Positions 13,831 through 21,835 of a stretch of DNA of 25,304 nucleotides are shown piece after piece. Location of the stretch: assembly GCA_910586545.1 (NCBI GenBank), contig CAJUIQ010000024.1, positions 1 to 25,304 on the forward strand. The letters run 5' to 3'. Origin of the DNA: an uncultured Eubacteriales bacterium. GTDB lineage: Bacteria > Bacillota > Clostridia > Oscillospirales > CAG-272. Each line of letters begins with the position of its first letter. Position 1 is the first letter of the stretch. The notes below the pieces were generated by a model, which had not been told where the DNA came from, did no database searches, and saw only the letters and a list, made by a program, of their open reading frames with translations. Made by a program: the position numbers and the translations under genes.

Positions 13831-15234
13831 ATGAAGTACGATTTGATTATTGTTGGCGCAGGTCCGGCGGGGATTTTTACGGCAATGGAGCTTGTAAAGA
13901 AGGGAAGCCGCAAAAAAATTCTAATGGTAGAAAAGGGAAAACCGGTAGAAAAGCGCCGTTGTCCTAAAGCGGATGTGGGCCATTGCGTCAACTGCAAAAA
14001 CGGATGCGATATAACCACAGGCTTTTCCGGCGCAGGCGCTTTTTCCGATGGCAAGTTGAGTCTTTCCTATGAGGTTGGCGGGGATCTTCCCGATTTGATT
14101 GGGGCTATAGAAGCCCAGAAACTGATTCACTATACAGATAAAGTTTATTTGGAATTTGGTGCGGATCCCAGGGTCGAAGGAATTGGAAATGGGGAAGAAA
14201 TCAAAGAGATACGTAAGAACGCCATTAAGGCTGGTCTGAAGCTGGTGGATTGCCCCATTCGCCATTTGGGAACGGAAAAAGCCCAGAAGCTGTATCATGA
14301 GATACAAGTCTGGTTGGCGGAACATGGAGTGGACATGTTGTTTGGCGCAGCCTGCGAGGACATTTTACTGCAGGATAATGCGTGTCGGGGTGTGATTGTT
14401 CGCGAAGGCGGACGTACGCAGGAGATTGAGGCGAACACTGTTGTAATTGCGACGGGGCGACGGGGTGCGGACTGGCTGGAAAAGCTGTGTGCGGAGCATC
14501 AGATTGCACACAAGCCGGGAACGGTGGATATCGGCGTTCGGGTGGAGTGCCGCAACGAAGTTATGGAGAAGGTAAACCGGGTACTATATGAAAGCAAGCT
14601 TATTGGATATCCTAGACCATGGAAAAATAAGGTGCGCACTTTTTGTCAAAATCCGGGCGGATTTGTAGCACAGGAGAACTATGATAACGATTTGGCTGTG
14701 GTGAACGGACATAGCTTTAAAGACAATAAAAGCTCCAACACAAACCTTGCTATTTTGGTAAGTCACAATTTTACGGAGCCATTTAATCAACCGATTGCTT
14801 ATGCGCAGAAGGTGGGCGAGCTTACCAATATGTTGGGTGCAGGCCATATTATGGTGCAGCGCTACGGAGATATTTTAGACGGCAAGCGTACCTGGCAAAA
14901 GGAACTGGCTTTCAGCAATGTTGTACCTACGCTGAAGGATGCAGTACCAGGAGATATTACAGCGGCAATGCCCTATCGCGCTATGACCAATATTATTGAG
15001 TTTATTAAGATGCTGGATATGGTAGTGCCAGGATTTGCATCTACAGAGACGCTTCTGTATAGTCCGGAGCTGAAATTTTATTCCAACAAGGTAAAAATGG
15101 ACGCTTCTCTCAGCACGAATATCGCGGGGCTGCACTGTCTTGGAGATAGCAGCGGCTGGACACGGGGACTTATGATGGCAAGCGTTATGGGTGTATTAAT
15201 GGGACGTACGCTGTTTGAAAAAGAAAACGGATAA
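13831..15234 (+). CDS. FAD-dependent dehydrogenase, COG2509
   Basis: A 467-residue predicted flavoprotein of the COG2509 type. It opens with the dinucleotide-binding motif DLIIVGAGPAGIFTAMEL and a Glu that ends the second strand (MVEKGK). A cysteine-rich stretch, RRCPKADVGHCVNCKNGC, is next, then the family signature GFSGAGAFSDGKLSLS. The TVVIATGRRGADW segment and the C-terminal LHCLGDSSGWTRGLMMASVMG, which holds the FAD pyrophosphate, complete the fold. The biochemical substrate of this family is not established. The ATG at 13831 is chosen because the Rossmann motif starts at once; AGAAAGG lies 12 bases upstream, a little far. An upstream in-frame ATG at 13747 would place the leader hairpin inside the coding region. 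The gene is monocistronic and ends at a good terminator. Confidence 0.88.
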   Translation: MKYDLIIVGAGPAGIFTAMELVKKGSRKKILMVEKGKPVEKRRCPKADVGHCVNCKNGCDITTGFSGAGAFSDGKLSLSYEVGGDLPDLIGAIEAQKLIHYTDKVYLEFGADPRVEGIGNGEEIKEIRKNAIKAGLKLVDCPIRHLGTEKAQKLYHEIQVWLAEHGVDMLFGAACEDILLQDNACRGVIVREGGRTQEIEANTVVIATGRRGADWLEKLCAEHQIAHKPGTVDIGVRVECRNEVMEKVNRVLYESKLIGYPRPWKNKVRTFCQNPGGFVAQENYDNDLAVVNGHSFKDNKSSNTNLAILVSHNFTEPFNQPIAYAQKVGELTNMLGAGHIMVQRYGDILDGKRTWQKELAFSNVVPTLKDAVPGDITAAMPYRAMTNIIEFIKMLDMVVPGFASTETLLYSPELKFYSNKVKMDASLSTNIAGLHCLGDSSGWTRGLMMASVMGVLMGRTLFEKENG

Positions 15235-15264
15235 AAAGAAGCAGGCTATGCCTGCTTCTTTTTT
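15235..15264 (+). terminator. Terminator after the flavoprotein gene
   Basis: AAAGAAGCAGG (15235-15245) pairs with CCTGCTTCTTT (15251-15261) around a 5-base loop with further T residues. It begins at the base after the stop codon. Confidence 0.9.
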
Positions 15265-15308
15265 ACATTCTAGAGTATATCCATGTACAAGCCCCTTATA
15301 AGCTAAGT

Positions 15309-15363
15309 TTAACCCAGAATTAACATCACAACGGTTGTTGATTTAACACAATTTGGGTATGCT
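15309..15363 (+). promoter_or_regulatory. pst operon promoter with Pho-box-like repeats
   Basis: TTGTTG (15335-15340) and TATGCT (15358-15363) with 17-base spacing form the core promoter; the start is expected near 15370. TTAACC (15309-15314) and TTAACA (15320-15325) are spaced 11 bases apart, as in Gram-positive PhoP boxes, and a third TTAACA is at 15343-15348 inside the spacer. The layout suggests phosphate-starvation control by the PhoP/PhoR pair encoded downstream. AGGAGGAGG lies just before the pstS ATG. Confidence 0.6.
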
Positions 15364-15390
15364 AAGAGTAATCTATCAGGAGGAGGGCTT

Positions 15391-16227
15391 ATGAGACAAA
15401 TATTGCAACTGGCGGCGGCCACTTTCGTTTTCATTGTTCTTTTGACTTCATGTGCTGTGGAAAAGGACGCTATTGTAGTAGTCACAAGAGAAGATGGGTC
15501 TGGAACCAGGGCAGCTATGACGGAACTTATGGAATTGGGGGCGGATACAGATATCACGCCGAGGGCAGAGGTGGTCGGCAGCAATGCGGTAATGCTGTTT
15601 TCTGTTTTAGGATGTGACAGCGCCATCGGCTATGTTTCCGCAGGAGCGATGGCGGAGGGCGTAAAAGGTATATCGATAAATGGCGTCAGTCCTACCCAAG
15701 AAAACATACGAAGCGGTGTATATCCTATGAAACGTAATTTCCTTTTGGTGATGGATGACAGCACTAGCCAAGCGGCCCAGGATTTTCTCCGCTTTTCCCG
15801 TTCTCCAGATGCGGCGAATATCATAAACGAGGCAGGATATGTTCCTCCGGATAAGGGTGACGTATACACATCTTCCGGCAGCAGTGGAAAAGTGATTTTG
15901 GCAGGATCCACGTCTGTGGCTCCCGTGGTGGAGGCCCTTGCAGATGCGTACGTAAAGAAAAATCCAGACGTGCACATAGAGGTGCAGCAAACCGGATCTT
16001 CCGCCGGTATTTCTTCTGTATTAGAAGGAGTAGCGGATATCGGCATGTCTTCTAGGGAATTGACGGATGCGGAGCGTGGCGGCGGTCTCCAGGATATTGT
16101 TGTTGCTTATGATGGAATTGCAGTGATTACACACGAATCCAACCCGGTTACAAATTTATCTATAGATCAAGTGCGGCGAATATTCAGTGGAGAAATAGTC
16201 ACATGGCAGACAATATACGGTAAGTAG
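15391..16227 (+). CDS. pstS: Phosphate-binding lipoprotein PstS, circularly permuted
   Basis: A 278-residue phosphate-binding lipoprotein of the Pst ABC importer. A lipoprotein signal ends in LLTSC (Cys21). The two PstS lobe sequences are both present but in reversed order. Residues 27-151 carry what is normally the C-terminal part: VTREDGSGTR (phosphate ligands), SAIGYVSAGAM, INGVSPTQENIRSGVYPMKR and the last helix. After a Ser/Gly linker (155-166), residues 167-278 carry what is normally the N-terminal part: ILAGSTSVAPVVEALADAY, TGSSAGISSVLEGVADIGMSSREL, YDGIAVITHESNPV and VRRIFSGEIVTW. All expected phosphate-contact motifs remain, so binding is probably kept. Promoter, strong ribosome site and the following pstC are intact, arguing against an assembly artefact. 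PstS is about 280-300 residues, so nothing is missing or duplicated. Confidence 0.9.
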   Translation: MRQILQLAAATFVFIVLLTSCAVEKDAIVVVTREDGSGTRAAMTELMELGADTDITPRAEVVGSNAVMLFSVLGCDSAIGYVSAGAMAEGVKGISINGVSPTQENIRSGVYPMKRNFLLVMDDSTSQAAQDFLRFSRSPDAANIINEAGYVPPDKGDVYTSSGSSGKVILAGSTSVAPVVEALADAYVKKNPDVHIEVQQTGSSAGISSVLEGVADIGMSSRELTDAERGGGLQDIVVAYDGIAVITHESNPVTNLSIDQVRRIFSGEIVTWQTIYGK

Positions 16228-16238
16228 GAGGGGAAATT

Positions 16239-17102
16239 TTGCGTATGATGACATCAAAGCTTCAAGAGAAGGGTATGCAGGCTGTATTTCTCTTATGCGC
16301 CTGTTTTTCCGTAGCAGCTGTGCTTCTGATTTGTCTGTTTCTATTTGCCAATGGTATCCCTGCTATGAGGGAAATTGGTGTATTAAATTTTCTTACAGGA
16401 ATGGAATGGAGGCCGTCCAAGGATGTATATGGAATTTTTCCTATGATTGTGGGGAGTTTGTATGTGACAGCGGGGGCGATCCTTGTAGGTGTTCCTGTGG
16501 GGGTCCTCACTTCTGTGTTTTTGGTGAAATACTGTCCAAAAAAGCTATACGCGGTACTAAAGCCGGCGATTCACCTTTTGGCAGGGGTTCCCTCTATCAT
16601 ATATGGATTTTTCGGATTAATGGTATTGGTGCCGGCCATCCAACGATTATTTGGAACCAGCGGGAAAGGAATATTGACGGCGTCTCTGCTGCTGGGGATG
16701 ATGATTTTGCCGACCATAATCAATACATCGGAATCCGCACTGCGCGCTGTTCCCACTTACTATTATGAGGGAGCGCTCGCCTTAGGCGCTACTCGTGAAC
16801 AGGGCATGATGCGCGTGATGCTTCCGGCGGCAGGAAGCGGTATTTTATCCGGGATTGTTTTGGGAATTGGACGTGCGGTGGGAGAGACGATGGCCGTTGT
16901 TATGATTGCCGGAAATCAAGCGATTCTTCCAGACAGCGTGTTATCTGGTACGCGAACGCTTACAGCAAATATCGTGTTAGAAATGGCGTATGCGGCGCAG
17001 TTGCATCGAGGAGCGCTAATCGCCACCGCGGTGGTATTGTTTGTATTTATTCTTTTAATCAACTTAAGCTTTTCTGCAATGAAAAGGGGGCGGCAGGTAT
17101 GA
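16239..17102 (+). CDS. pstC: Phosphate ABC transporter permease PstC
   Basis: A 287-residue inner-membrane permease of the phosphate importer with about six hydrophobic helices. The family pattern is clear: FLTGMEWRPSKDVYGIFPMI after the first helix, GVPVGVLTSVFL, LAGVPSIIYGFFGL, the ABC-contacting EAA-type loop YYEGALALGATREQGMMRVMLPAAGSGI, and GIGRAVGETMAVVMIAGN. AGGAGG at 16226-16231 is placed ideally for the TTG at 16239, so that is taken as the start; in-frame ATGs at 16245 and 16248 are alternatives at 13 and 16 bases. It follows pstS by 11 bases and overlaps pstA by 4 bases. Confidence 0.95.
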   Translation: MRMMTSKLQEKGMQAVFLLCACFSVAAVLLICLFLFANGIPAMREIGVLNFLTGMEWRPSKDVYGIFPMIVGSLYVTAGAILVGVPVGVLTSVFLVKYCPKKLYAVLKPAIHLLAGVPSIIYGFFGLMVLVPAIQRLFGTSGKGILTASLLLGMMILPTIINTSESALRAVPTYYYEGALALGATREQGMMRVMLPAAGSGILSGIVLGIGRAVGETMAVVMIAGNQAILPDSVLSGTRTLTANIVLEMAYAAQLHRGALIATAVVLFVFILLINLSFSAMKRGRQV

Positions 17103-17956
17103 AGCATGCTTTTGGCACGTATGTTCGTCGGCCAGGCTCTCTTATTTTGCGTGTCTTGATTTACGCGGCGGCGGTACTGACTGTGGGCGGAATGCTGTTT
17201 TTAATCCTGCATATTTTGATAGGCGGAATCCCTCATCTGCGGTTGTCGCTGTTCTCCCTTCAGTATACTGCGGAGAATGTGTCTATGCTGCCGGCTATTT
17301 GGAACACACTGATTATGACGGTAATAACACTGCTGATTGCAGTTCCCCTCGGTATTTTTTCTGCGGTTTATCTTGTAGAATATGCGCGTCCACAGTCCAA
17401 ATTAGTTCGAGTGATTCGCGTTACGACGGAGACGCTGGCGGGCATTCCCTCCATCATATACGGCCTTTTTGGATTTTTGGCCTTTGTGTTGTTTATGGGG
17501 TGGAGCTATTCTATGCTGGCCGGCGTGTTGACATTGTCTATTATGGTGCTTCCCACAATTATTCGTACTACAGAAGAAGCGCTTTTGGCTGTGCCTGCAT
17601 CTTACCGAGAGGGAAGCTTTGGTCTGGGAGCGGGAAAACTGCGAACGATTTTCAAGATTGTACTCCCGGCGGCCATGCCAGGGGTTTTATCCGGCATTAT
17701 TTTGGCGATTGGCAGGATTGTAGGGGAAACAGCTGCGCTGATTTTCACTTCTGGAACCGCTCCCCAGGCGGTTATGGGGCTGCATGACAGCGCGCGAACC
17801 TTGTCTGTTCATATGTATTGTCTTTTATCAGAGGGACTGTACACCGACGAGGCTTATGCCACTGCAGTTGTCTTGCTGGTATTTGTTGCGGGAATCAATG
17901 GGCTGTCGGGGATAATCGCGGGGAAATTATCTGGCACAGGTGTAAAGAAAGGATAA
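17099..17956 (+). CDS. pstA: Phosphate ABC transporter permease PstA
   Basis: A 285-residue membrane permease that pairs with PstC. It shows the same layout of about six helices with YTAENVSMLPAIWNTLIMT, AVPLGIFSAVYLVEYA, TLAGIPSIIYGLFGFLAF, the EAA-type loop YREGSFGLGAGKLRTIFKIVLP and IGRIVGETAALIFTSG. Its ATG overlaps the pstC TGA (ATGA), and its TAA lies 5 bases before the pstB GTG, so translation is probably coupled through the transporter genes. Confidence 0.95.
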   Translation: MKHAFGTYVRRPGSLILRVLIYAAAVLTVGGMLFLILHILIGGIPHLRLSLFSLQYTAENVSMLPAIWNTLIMTVITLLIAVPLGIFSAVYLVEYARPQSKLVRVIRVTTETLAGIPSIIYGLFGFLAFVLFMGWSYSMLAGVLTLSIMVLPTIIRTTEEALLAVPASYREGSFGLGAGKLRTIFKIVLPAAMPGVLSGIILAIGRIVGETAALIFTSGTAPQAVMGLHDSARTLSVHMYCLLSEGLYTDEAYATAVVLLVFVAGINGLSGIIAGKLSGTGVKKG

Positions 17957-17961
17957 CAGCA

Positions 17962-18711
17962 GTGGAGAAATTTTCTATTCGAAATATGGAATTGTTTTAT
18001 GGAGATTTTCAGGCTATACGGGGAATTCATCTGTCTATACCGGAGCGAGAAATCACTGCGTTTATCGGCCCTTCCGGATGTGGTAAATCTACTGTTTTGA
18101 AAACACTTAACAGGATGAACGATTTAGTAGACGGCTGTAGAGTGCGCGGAGAGATTTTGCTGGATGGTGAAGATATCTATGGCGGCATGGATGTAAATTT
18201 ACTGAGAAAACGGGTAGGAATGGTATTTCAAAAGCCCAACCCTTTTCCTATGAGCATTTATGATAACATTGCCTACGGCCCCCGTACGCATGGGATTCGA
18301 GGCAAAAGCAAGCTGGACGATATTGTGGAAAAGACGCTGCGCTCGGCTGCTCTTTGGGAGGATGTGAAGGACCGGCTGAAAAAAAGCGCATTGGCTCTTT
18401 CCGGCGGACAGCAACAGCGGCTGTGTATTGCCCGTGCGCTGGCGGTAGAACCGGAGGTGCTGCTGATGGACGAACCTACCTCCGCTTTAGATCCTATTTC
18501 TACTTCAAAAATAGAAGATCTTGCAATCCAGTTGAAAAAGCAGTATACTATTGTTATTGTAACCCATAATATGCAGCAGGCTGCACGAATTTCAGACAAA
18601 ACGGCGTTTTTTCTTCTGGGGGAAGTGGTTGAGTTTGCGGATACAGACAAGATTTTTTCTATGCCGTCTGATCAGCGAACAGAAGATTATATTACCGGGA
18701 GGTTTGGATGA
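17962..18711 (+). CDS. pstB: Phosphate ABC transporter ATP-binding protein PstB
   Basis: A 249-residue ATPase that powers the phosphate importer. Visible are Walker A GPSGCGKST (36-44), the Q-loop in GMVFQKPNPFPMSIYDNIAYG, a signature LSGGQQQR, Walker B VLLMDEPTSALDP, and the switch His in IVTHNMQQAARISD. The PstB-type loop KPNPFPMSIYDN is diagnostic within ABC ATPases. A GTG at 17962 is the start because AAAGGA ends 8 bases before it and the protein begins with the usual beta strand; longer in-frame ATG starts lie inside pstA. The stop overlaps phoU. Confidence 0.95.
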   Translation: MEKFSIRNMELFYGDFQAIRGIHLSIPEREITAFIGPSGCGKSTVLKTLNRMNDLVDGCRVRGEILLDGEDIYGGMDVNLLRKRVGMVFQKPNPFPMSIYDNIAYGPRTHGIRGKSKLDDIVEKTLRSAALWEDVKDRLKKSALALSGGQQQRLCIARALAVEPEVLLMDEPTSALDPISTSKIEDLAIQLKKQYTIVIVTHNMQQAARISDKTAFFLLGEVVEFADTDKIFSMPSDQRTEDYITGRFG

Positions 18712-19355
18712 TGCGAAACCAATTTGATGAGCAGCTGCAAGCGTTAAATCTACAGATGATTCAAATGGGCGGATTATGCGAAACAGTAATTTCTCTTGCC
18801 GTGCAGGCATTGCAGAAGGAAGACAAGCATTTGATTCAAAAAGTACATGAGACAGACGGTGAAATTGATCAAATGGAACGGGATATTGAAGCTTTTTGTA
18901 TGCGTCTGCTTCTGCATCAGCAGCCAGTAGCTAAGGATTTGCGGCAGATATCTTCTGCTCTGAAAATGATATCGGATATGGAACGCATCGGGGATCAGGC
19001 TGCGGATATTGCGGAGATCGCCGAATATATGCCTGGCATGCAGACTTTGGGCGATCATTTTATCGGTAAGATGGCCAGGGAAGCTGTGAGAATGGTTACA
19101 GACAGCGTGGACGCTTACGTCCGCCGGGATTTGGAGCTTGCAAGAAATATAATTCAATATGACGATATTGTAGATGATTGGTTTTCAAGAATAAAGCAGG
19201 AACTGATTGGAGAAATTTCCAGGGACAATGCAGTTGGAGAATTCTGTTTAGACCTTTTAATGATCGCAAAATATTTAGAGCGTATCGGTGATCATGCAGT
19301 CAATATTGCGGAATGGGTGGAGTTTTCCATTACAGGTGTGCACAGAAAATACTGA
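18708..19355 (+). CDS. phoU: Phosphate signalling regulator PhoU
   Basis: A 215-residue all-helical protein with two PhoU repeats. Each carries a metal-binding E/D-x-x-x-D motif, seen as ETDGEIDQMERDIE and MISDMERIGDQAADIAE in the first half, and QYDDIVDDW and KYLERIGDHAVNIAEW in the second. PhoU links the state of the Pst transporter to the kinase PhoR, holding it off when phosphate is plentiful. The ATG at 18708 overlaps the pstB stop; the adjacent ATG at 18711 is equally well placed relative to GGGAGG (18697-18702). It is the last gene before a 105-base gap to phoP. Confidence 0.94.
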   Translation: MMRNQFDEQLQALNLQMIQMGGLCETVISLAVQALQKEDKHLIQKVHETDGEIDQMERDIEAFCMRLLLHQQPVAKDLRQISSALKMISDMERIGDQAADIAEIAEYMPGMQTLGDHFIGKMAREAVRMVTDSVDAYVRRDLELARNIIQYDDIVDDWFSRIKQELIGEISRDNAVGEFCLDLLMIAKYLERIGDHAVNIAEWVEFSITGVHRKY

Positions 19356-19403
19356 AGCGATGAAGTTGAAGTGGAAAAAATGTATGTAATCTGTCCTGTT
19401 GGC

Positions 19404-19423
19404 GCAAATCATTAGCGATTTGC
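19404..19423 (+). other. Small hairpin in the phoU-phoP gap
   Basis: GCAAATC (19404-19410) and GATTTGC (19417-19423) can pair around a 6-base loop in the mRNA. No T-run follows, so it is unlikely to be a full terminator; it might be an mRNA processing or stabilising element between the transporter and regulator genes. Confidence 0.3.
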
Positions 19424-19460
19424 TGAAGACAAGGTTGCAATTGCAGAGGGGTGAGCATAG

Positions 19461-20132
19461 ATGTTAATATATCTGTTAGAGGATGACGACAGCATCCGAA
19501 ATTTTGTGGCATATGCGTTGAATAACTCTGGAATGGAGTCCCGGGGATTTTCGGCTCCCTCTGGCTTTTGGACCGCAATGGCACAAGAGACGCCAGACTT
19601 GGTGCTGCTTGACATTATGCTTCCGGAAGAGGATGGTATGGAAGTTCTGAAAAAGCTGCGCGGCAGACGGGAAACCGCGCGGCTGCCTGTTATTATACTT
19701 ACTGCAAAGAGTACGGAATATGATCGGGTGATAGGACTGGATGGCGGTGCGGACGATTATATCTGCAAGCCCTTTGGGATGATGGAACTGCTTTCCAGAA
19801 TCAAGGCATTGCTGCGCCGCACTAAACCTGCCGGGGTAGGCAAAGAATATATATCCGGGGGACTTTATATGTATCCGGAAAAACACATTGTCCGTGCAAA
19901 TGGAAGGGATGTAGTTCTCACGTTAAAGGAGTTTGAACTGCTCAGTCTGCTTATTTCCAATCCTGGAACAGTATTTACAAGAGACCAGATCCTGCAAAAA
20001 ATTTGGGGCTTTGAATTTGACGGGGAAAACCGTACCGTAGACGTACATATACGAACGCTGCGCACTAAGTTGGGAGACTGCGGGGAGCAAATTGAAACGA
20101 TTCGGGGAATCGGCTATAAAATCAGCGAATAG
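19461..20132 (+). CDS. phoP: Phosphate response regulator (PhoB/PhoP, OmpR family)
   Basis: A 223-residue two-component response regulator. The receiver domain (1-115) has the acidic cluster EDDD (7-10), phosphoacceptor Asp51 in LLLDIMLPEEDG-type context, the conserved Thr and Lys in ILTAKST, and DDYICKPFG. The winged-helix DNA-binding domain (about 125-221) has LTLKEFELLSLLISNPG, TRDQILQKIWG, the recognition helix NRTVDVHIRTLRTKL and the terminal ETIRGIGYKI wing. Its place after pstSCAB-phoU and before a PhoR-like kinase makes it the phosphate regulator, expected to bind the TTAAC repeats upstream of pstS, forming a positive feedback loop. GAGGGGTGA precedes the ATG. A copy of its own promoter in the 105-base gap was not recognised. 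Confidence 0.92.
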   Translation: MLIYLLEDDDSIRNFVAYALNNSGMESRGFSAPSGFWTAMAQETPDLVLLDIMLPEEDGMEVLKKLRGRRETARLPVIILTAKSTEYDRVIGLDGGADDYICKPFGMMELLSRIKALLRRTKPAGVGKEYISGGLYMYPEKHIVRANGRDVVLTLKEFELLSLLISNPGTVFTRDQILQKIWGFEFDGENRTVDVHIRTLRTKLGDCGEQIETIRGIGYKISE

Positions 20133-20161
20133 GATTTTGGGGCAGAAAGAGGCAAACACGT

Positions 20162-21793
20162 ATGATCAAAAGAATATTTCGCAGCATTTTCCTTGTTTCT
20201 ATTGTTTCCTTTCTGTGTTCTATGGCCTTGCTGTTGCTTGTTTTATATGGATATACCCGCCCATTTTTTACAGACGAATTTGCACAGAAGGCCAAATATA
20301 TTGGAACAGGTGTGGAACTTGTCGGCGAAACATATCTGAAGGACGTACCGGCAGAAGTTACTATCGTTTGGATGGATTCAAATGGAATTGTACTGTTTGA
20401 TTCTCGTCCGGAGTCAGGCCCTTTTCAGGAAATAGATTGGCAGCAGGCAAGAGACGCGATGGAAGACGAAGGAGGGAACGGCGTATGGTCTGTGGGACAA
20501 ACTGTGAACTGCGCGCTGCAGCTTGAAGACGGGTCTATTTTGCTGGTATGTGAGGAGCAGCCCGACGCAATAAATATGGCCCGCAATATGTTTGGACCCA
20601 TGCTGATCATATTTGCTTTGTTGCTTGTACTGTCTATCGGCCCATCGATTGTTCTATCTAAAAAAATTGTTCGGCCTATCCATAATATTGACATAGAAAA
20701 TCCCAATATTCATGCAGACTATGCGGAGCTTTCTCCGCTGCTGCAGAGGATCAACCGACAAAATAAGCTGATCCAGCGTCAGATGAATGATTTGCGCAGC
20801 AGACAGGAAGAATTTTTGACGATTACGGAAAACATGTCGGAAGGGCTGATCCTTATAGACAACAAAACGCAGGTGCTATCTTACAATTCCAGTGCGGTAA
20901 GTCAATTGGCGGCCGGAAATCTTACATATGGAAAGAGCATATTATCCATGCATCAGAGTAAGGCGTTCTCTAAAGCGGTATACGGAGCGCTTGCGGGCGA
21001 GAGAAGCGCGCCGACATTAGAATCCGGCGGACGCATTTATCAGCTGTTTGCCAGTCCTGTAACAGTTGAAGGAAGTGTCAGCGGCGCAGTTTTGCTTATT
21101 TTGGATGTAACGGAGAAAGAGCAGCGGGATGCCATGCGACGGGAGTTTACTTCCAATGTATCCCATGAATTGAAAACGCCCTTGACATCTATTTATGGAA
21201 TTTCCGAAATGATGATGAACGGGATTGTAAAGCCCCAGGATATAGCGGGATTTGCAAGAAATATTTATGACGAGTCTGGCCGGCTCATTACGCTTATTGA
21301 CGATATTCTGCGGCTGTCTCAGTTGGATGAAGGCGCGCCGGAGAGTCAGCAGGAGGATGTGGATTTATATAGCATTGCATCAGATGTTGTAGGGCGCTTG
21401 AACAGTGTTGCTGAGAAGAAAGGTGTGCTTCTTACTTTATCGGGAGCGCCGACTCCTATGCGCGGCATTCCATCCATTTTGTCGGAGATGGTGTACAATT
21501 TATGTGATAATGGGATCAAGTACAATAGAGAGGGTGGCCGTGTAGAGGTAGATGTTTCTCAAATAGATGGACATGTCGTTCTGCGTGTGCAGGATACAGG
21601 AATTGGTATCCCGTCGGAACATCAAGACAGAGTGTTTGAACGGTTTTACCGAGTGGATAAAAGCCATTCCAAAGCGATTGGTGGTACGGGTTTGGGACTT
21701 TCTATTGTAAAGCATGGTGCGGCTTATCACGGAGCACAAGTGTTTCTTTCCAGCGTGGAGGGAGAAGGCACCACAATAAGGGTGCACTTTTAA
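20162..21793 (+). CDS. phoR: Phosphate-sensing histidine kinase PhoR
   Basis: A 543-residue membrane sensor kinase. It has a helix at about 8-30, an external sensing region (31-142), a second helix (143-166) and HAMP-like sequence. A PAS-like region (about 212-320) with TENMSEGLILIDNKTQVLSYN follows. HisKA has the phosphoacceptor His335 in FTSNVSHELKTPLTSIYG; the ATPase domain has NLCDNGIKYN, DTGIGIP, FERFYRVDKSHS and GGTGLGLSIVKH. This order is that of the PhoR/ResE/WalK group. It starts 29 bases after phoP with AGAGG upstream. It is the last gene of the operon, ending at a 40-bp palindromic terminator. In family terms it probably responds to PhoU and transporter state rather than binding phosphate itself. 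Confidence 0.93.
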   Translation: MIKRIFRSIFLVSIVSFLCSMALLLLVLYGYTRPFFTDEFAQKAKYIGTGVELVGETYLKDVPAEVTIVWMDSNGIVLFDSRPESGPFQEIDWQQARDAMEDEGGNGVWSVGQTVNCALQLEDGSILLVCEEQPDAINMARNMFGPMLIIFALLLVLSIGPSIVLSKKIVRPIHNIDIENPNIHADYAELSPLLQRINRQNKLIQRQMNDLRSRQEEFLTITENMSEGLILIDNKTQVLSYNSSAVSQLAAGNLTYGKSILSMHQSKAFSKAVYGALAGERSAPTLESGGRIYQLFASPVTVEGSVSGAVLLILDVTEKEQRDAMRREFTSNVSHELKTPLTSIYGISEMMMNGIVKPQDIAGFARNIYDESGRLITLIDDILRLSQLDEGAPESQQEDVDLYSIASDVVGRLNSVAEKKGVLLTLSGAPTPMRGIPSILSEMVYNLCDNGIKYNREGGRVEVDVSQIDGHVVLRVQDTGIGIPSEHQDRVFERFYRVDKSHSKAIGGTGLGLSIVKHGAAYHGAQVFLSSVEGEGTTIRVHF

Positions 21794-21795
21794 AT

Positions 21796-21835
21796 CTAAT
21801 AAAAGGAGGAGGGCTAGCCCTCCTCCTTTTATTAG
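21796..21835. terminator. 40-bp perfect palindromic bidirectional terminator
   Basis: Bases 21796-21815 are the exact reverse complement of 21816-21835, with a GC-rich core (GGAGGAGGGCT) and A/T-rich outer arms that supply T-runs on either strand. It separates the convergent phoR and minus-strand gene; the minus gene's stop codon (21832-21834) lies inside the palindrome. Confidence 0.88.

Noticed and set aside
12606..14054. Extended gpsA frame with 146 extra N-terminal residues
   Set aside because: The extension overlaps the divergent flavoprotein gene and both promoters; the ATG at 13616 has a good ribosome site and starts exactly at the Rossmann motif.
15391..16227. pstS read as a truncated or frameshifted gene
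   Set aside because: Both lobes are complete, each motif occurs once, the frame is unbroken, and the signal peptide, ribosome site and downstream spacing are normal; circular permutation explains it better.
19404..19423. Terminator between phoU and phoP
   Set aside because: The 7-bp stem has no following T-run, so it was listed only as a small hairpin.
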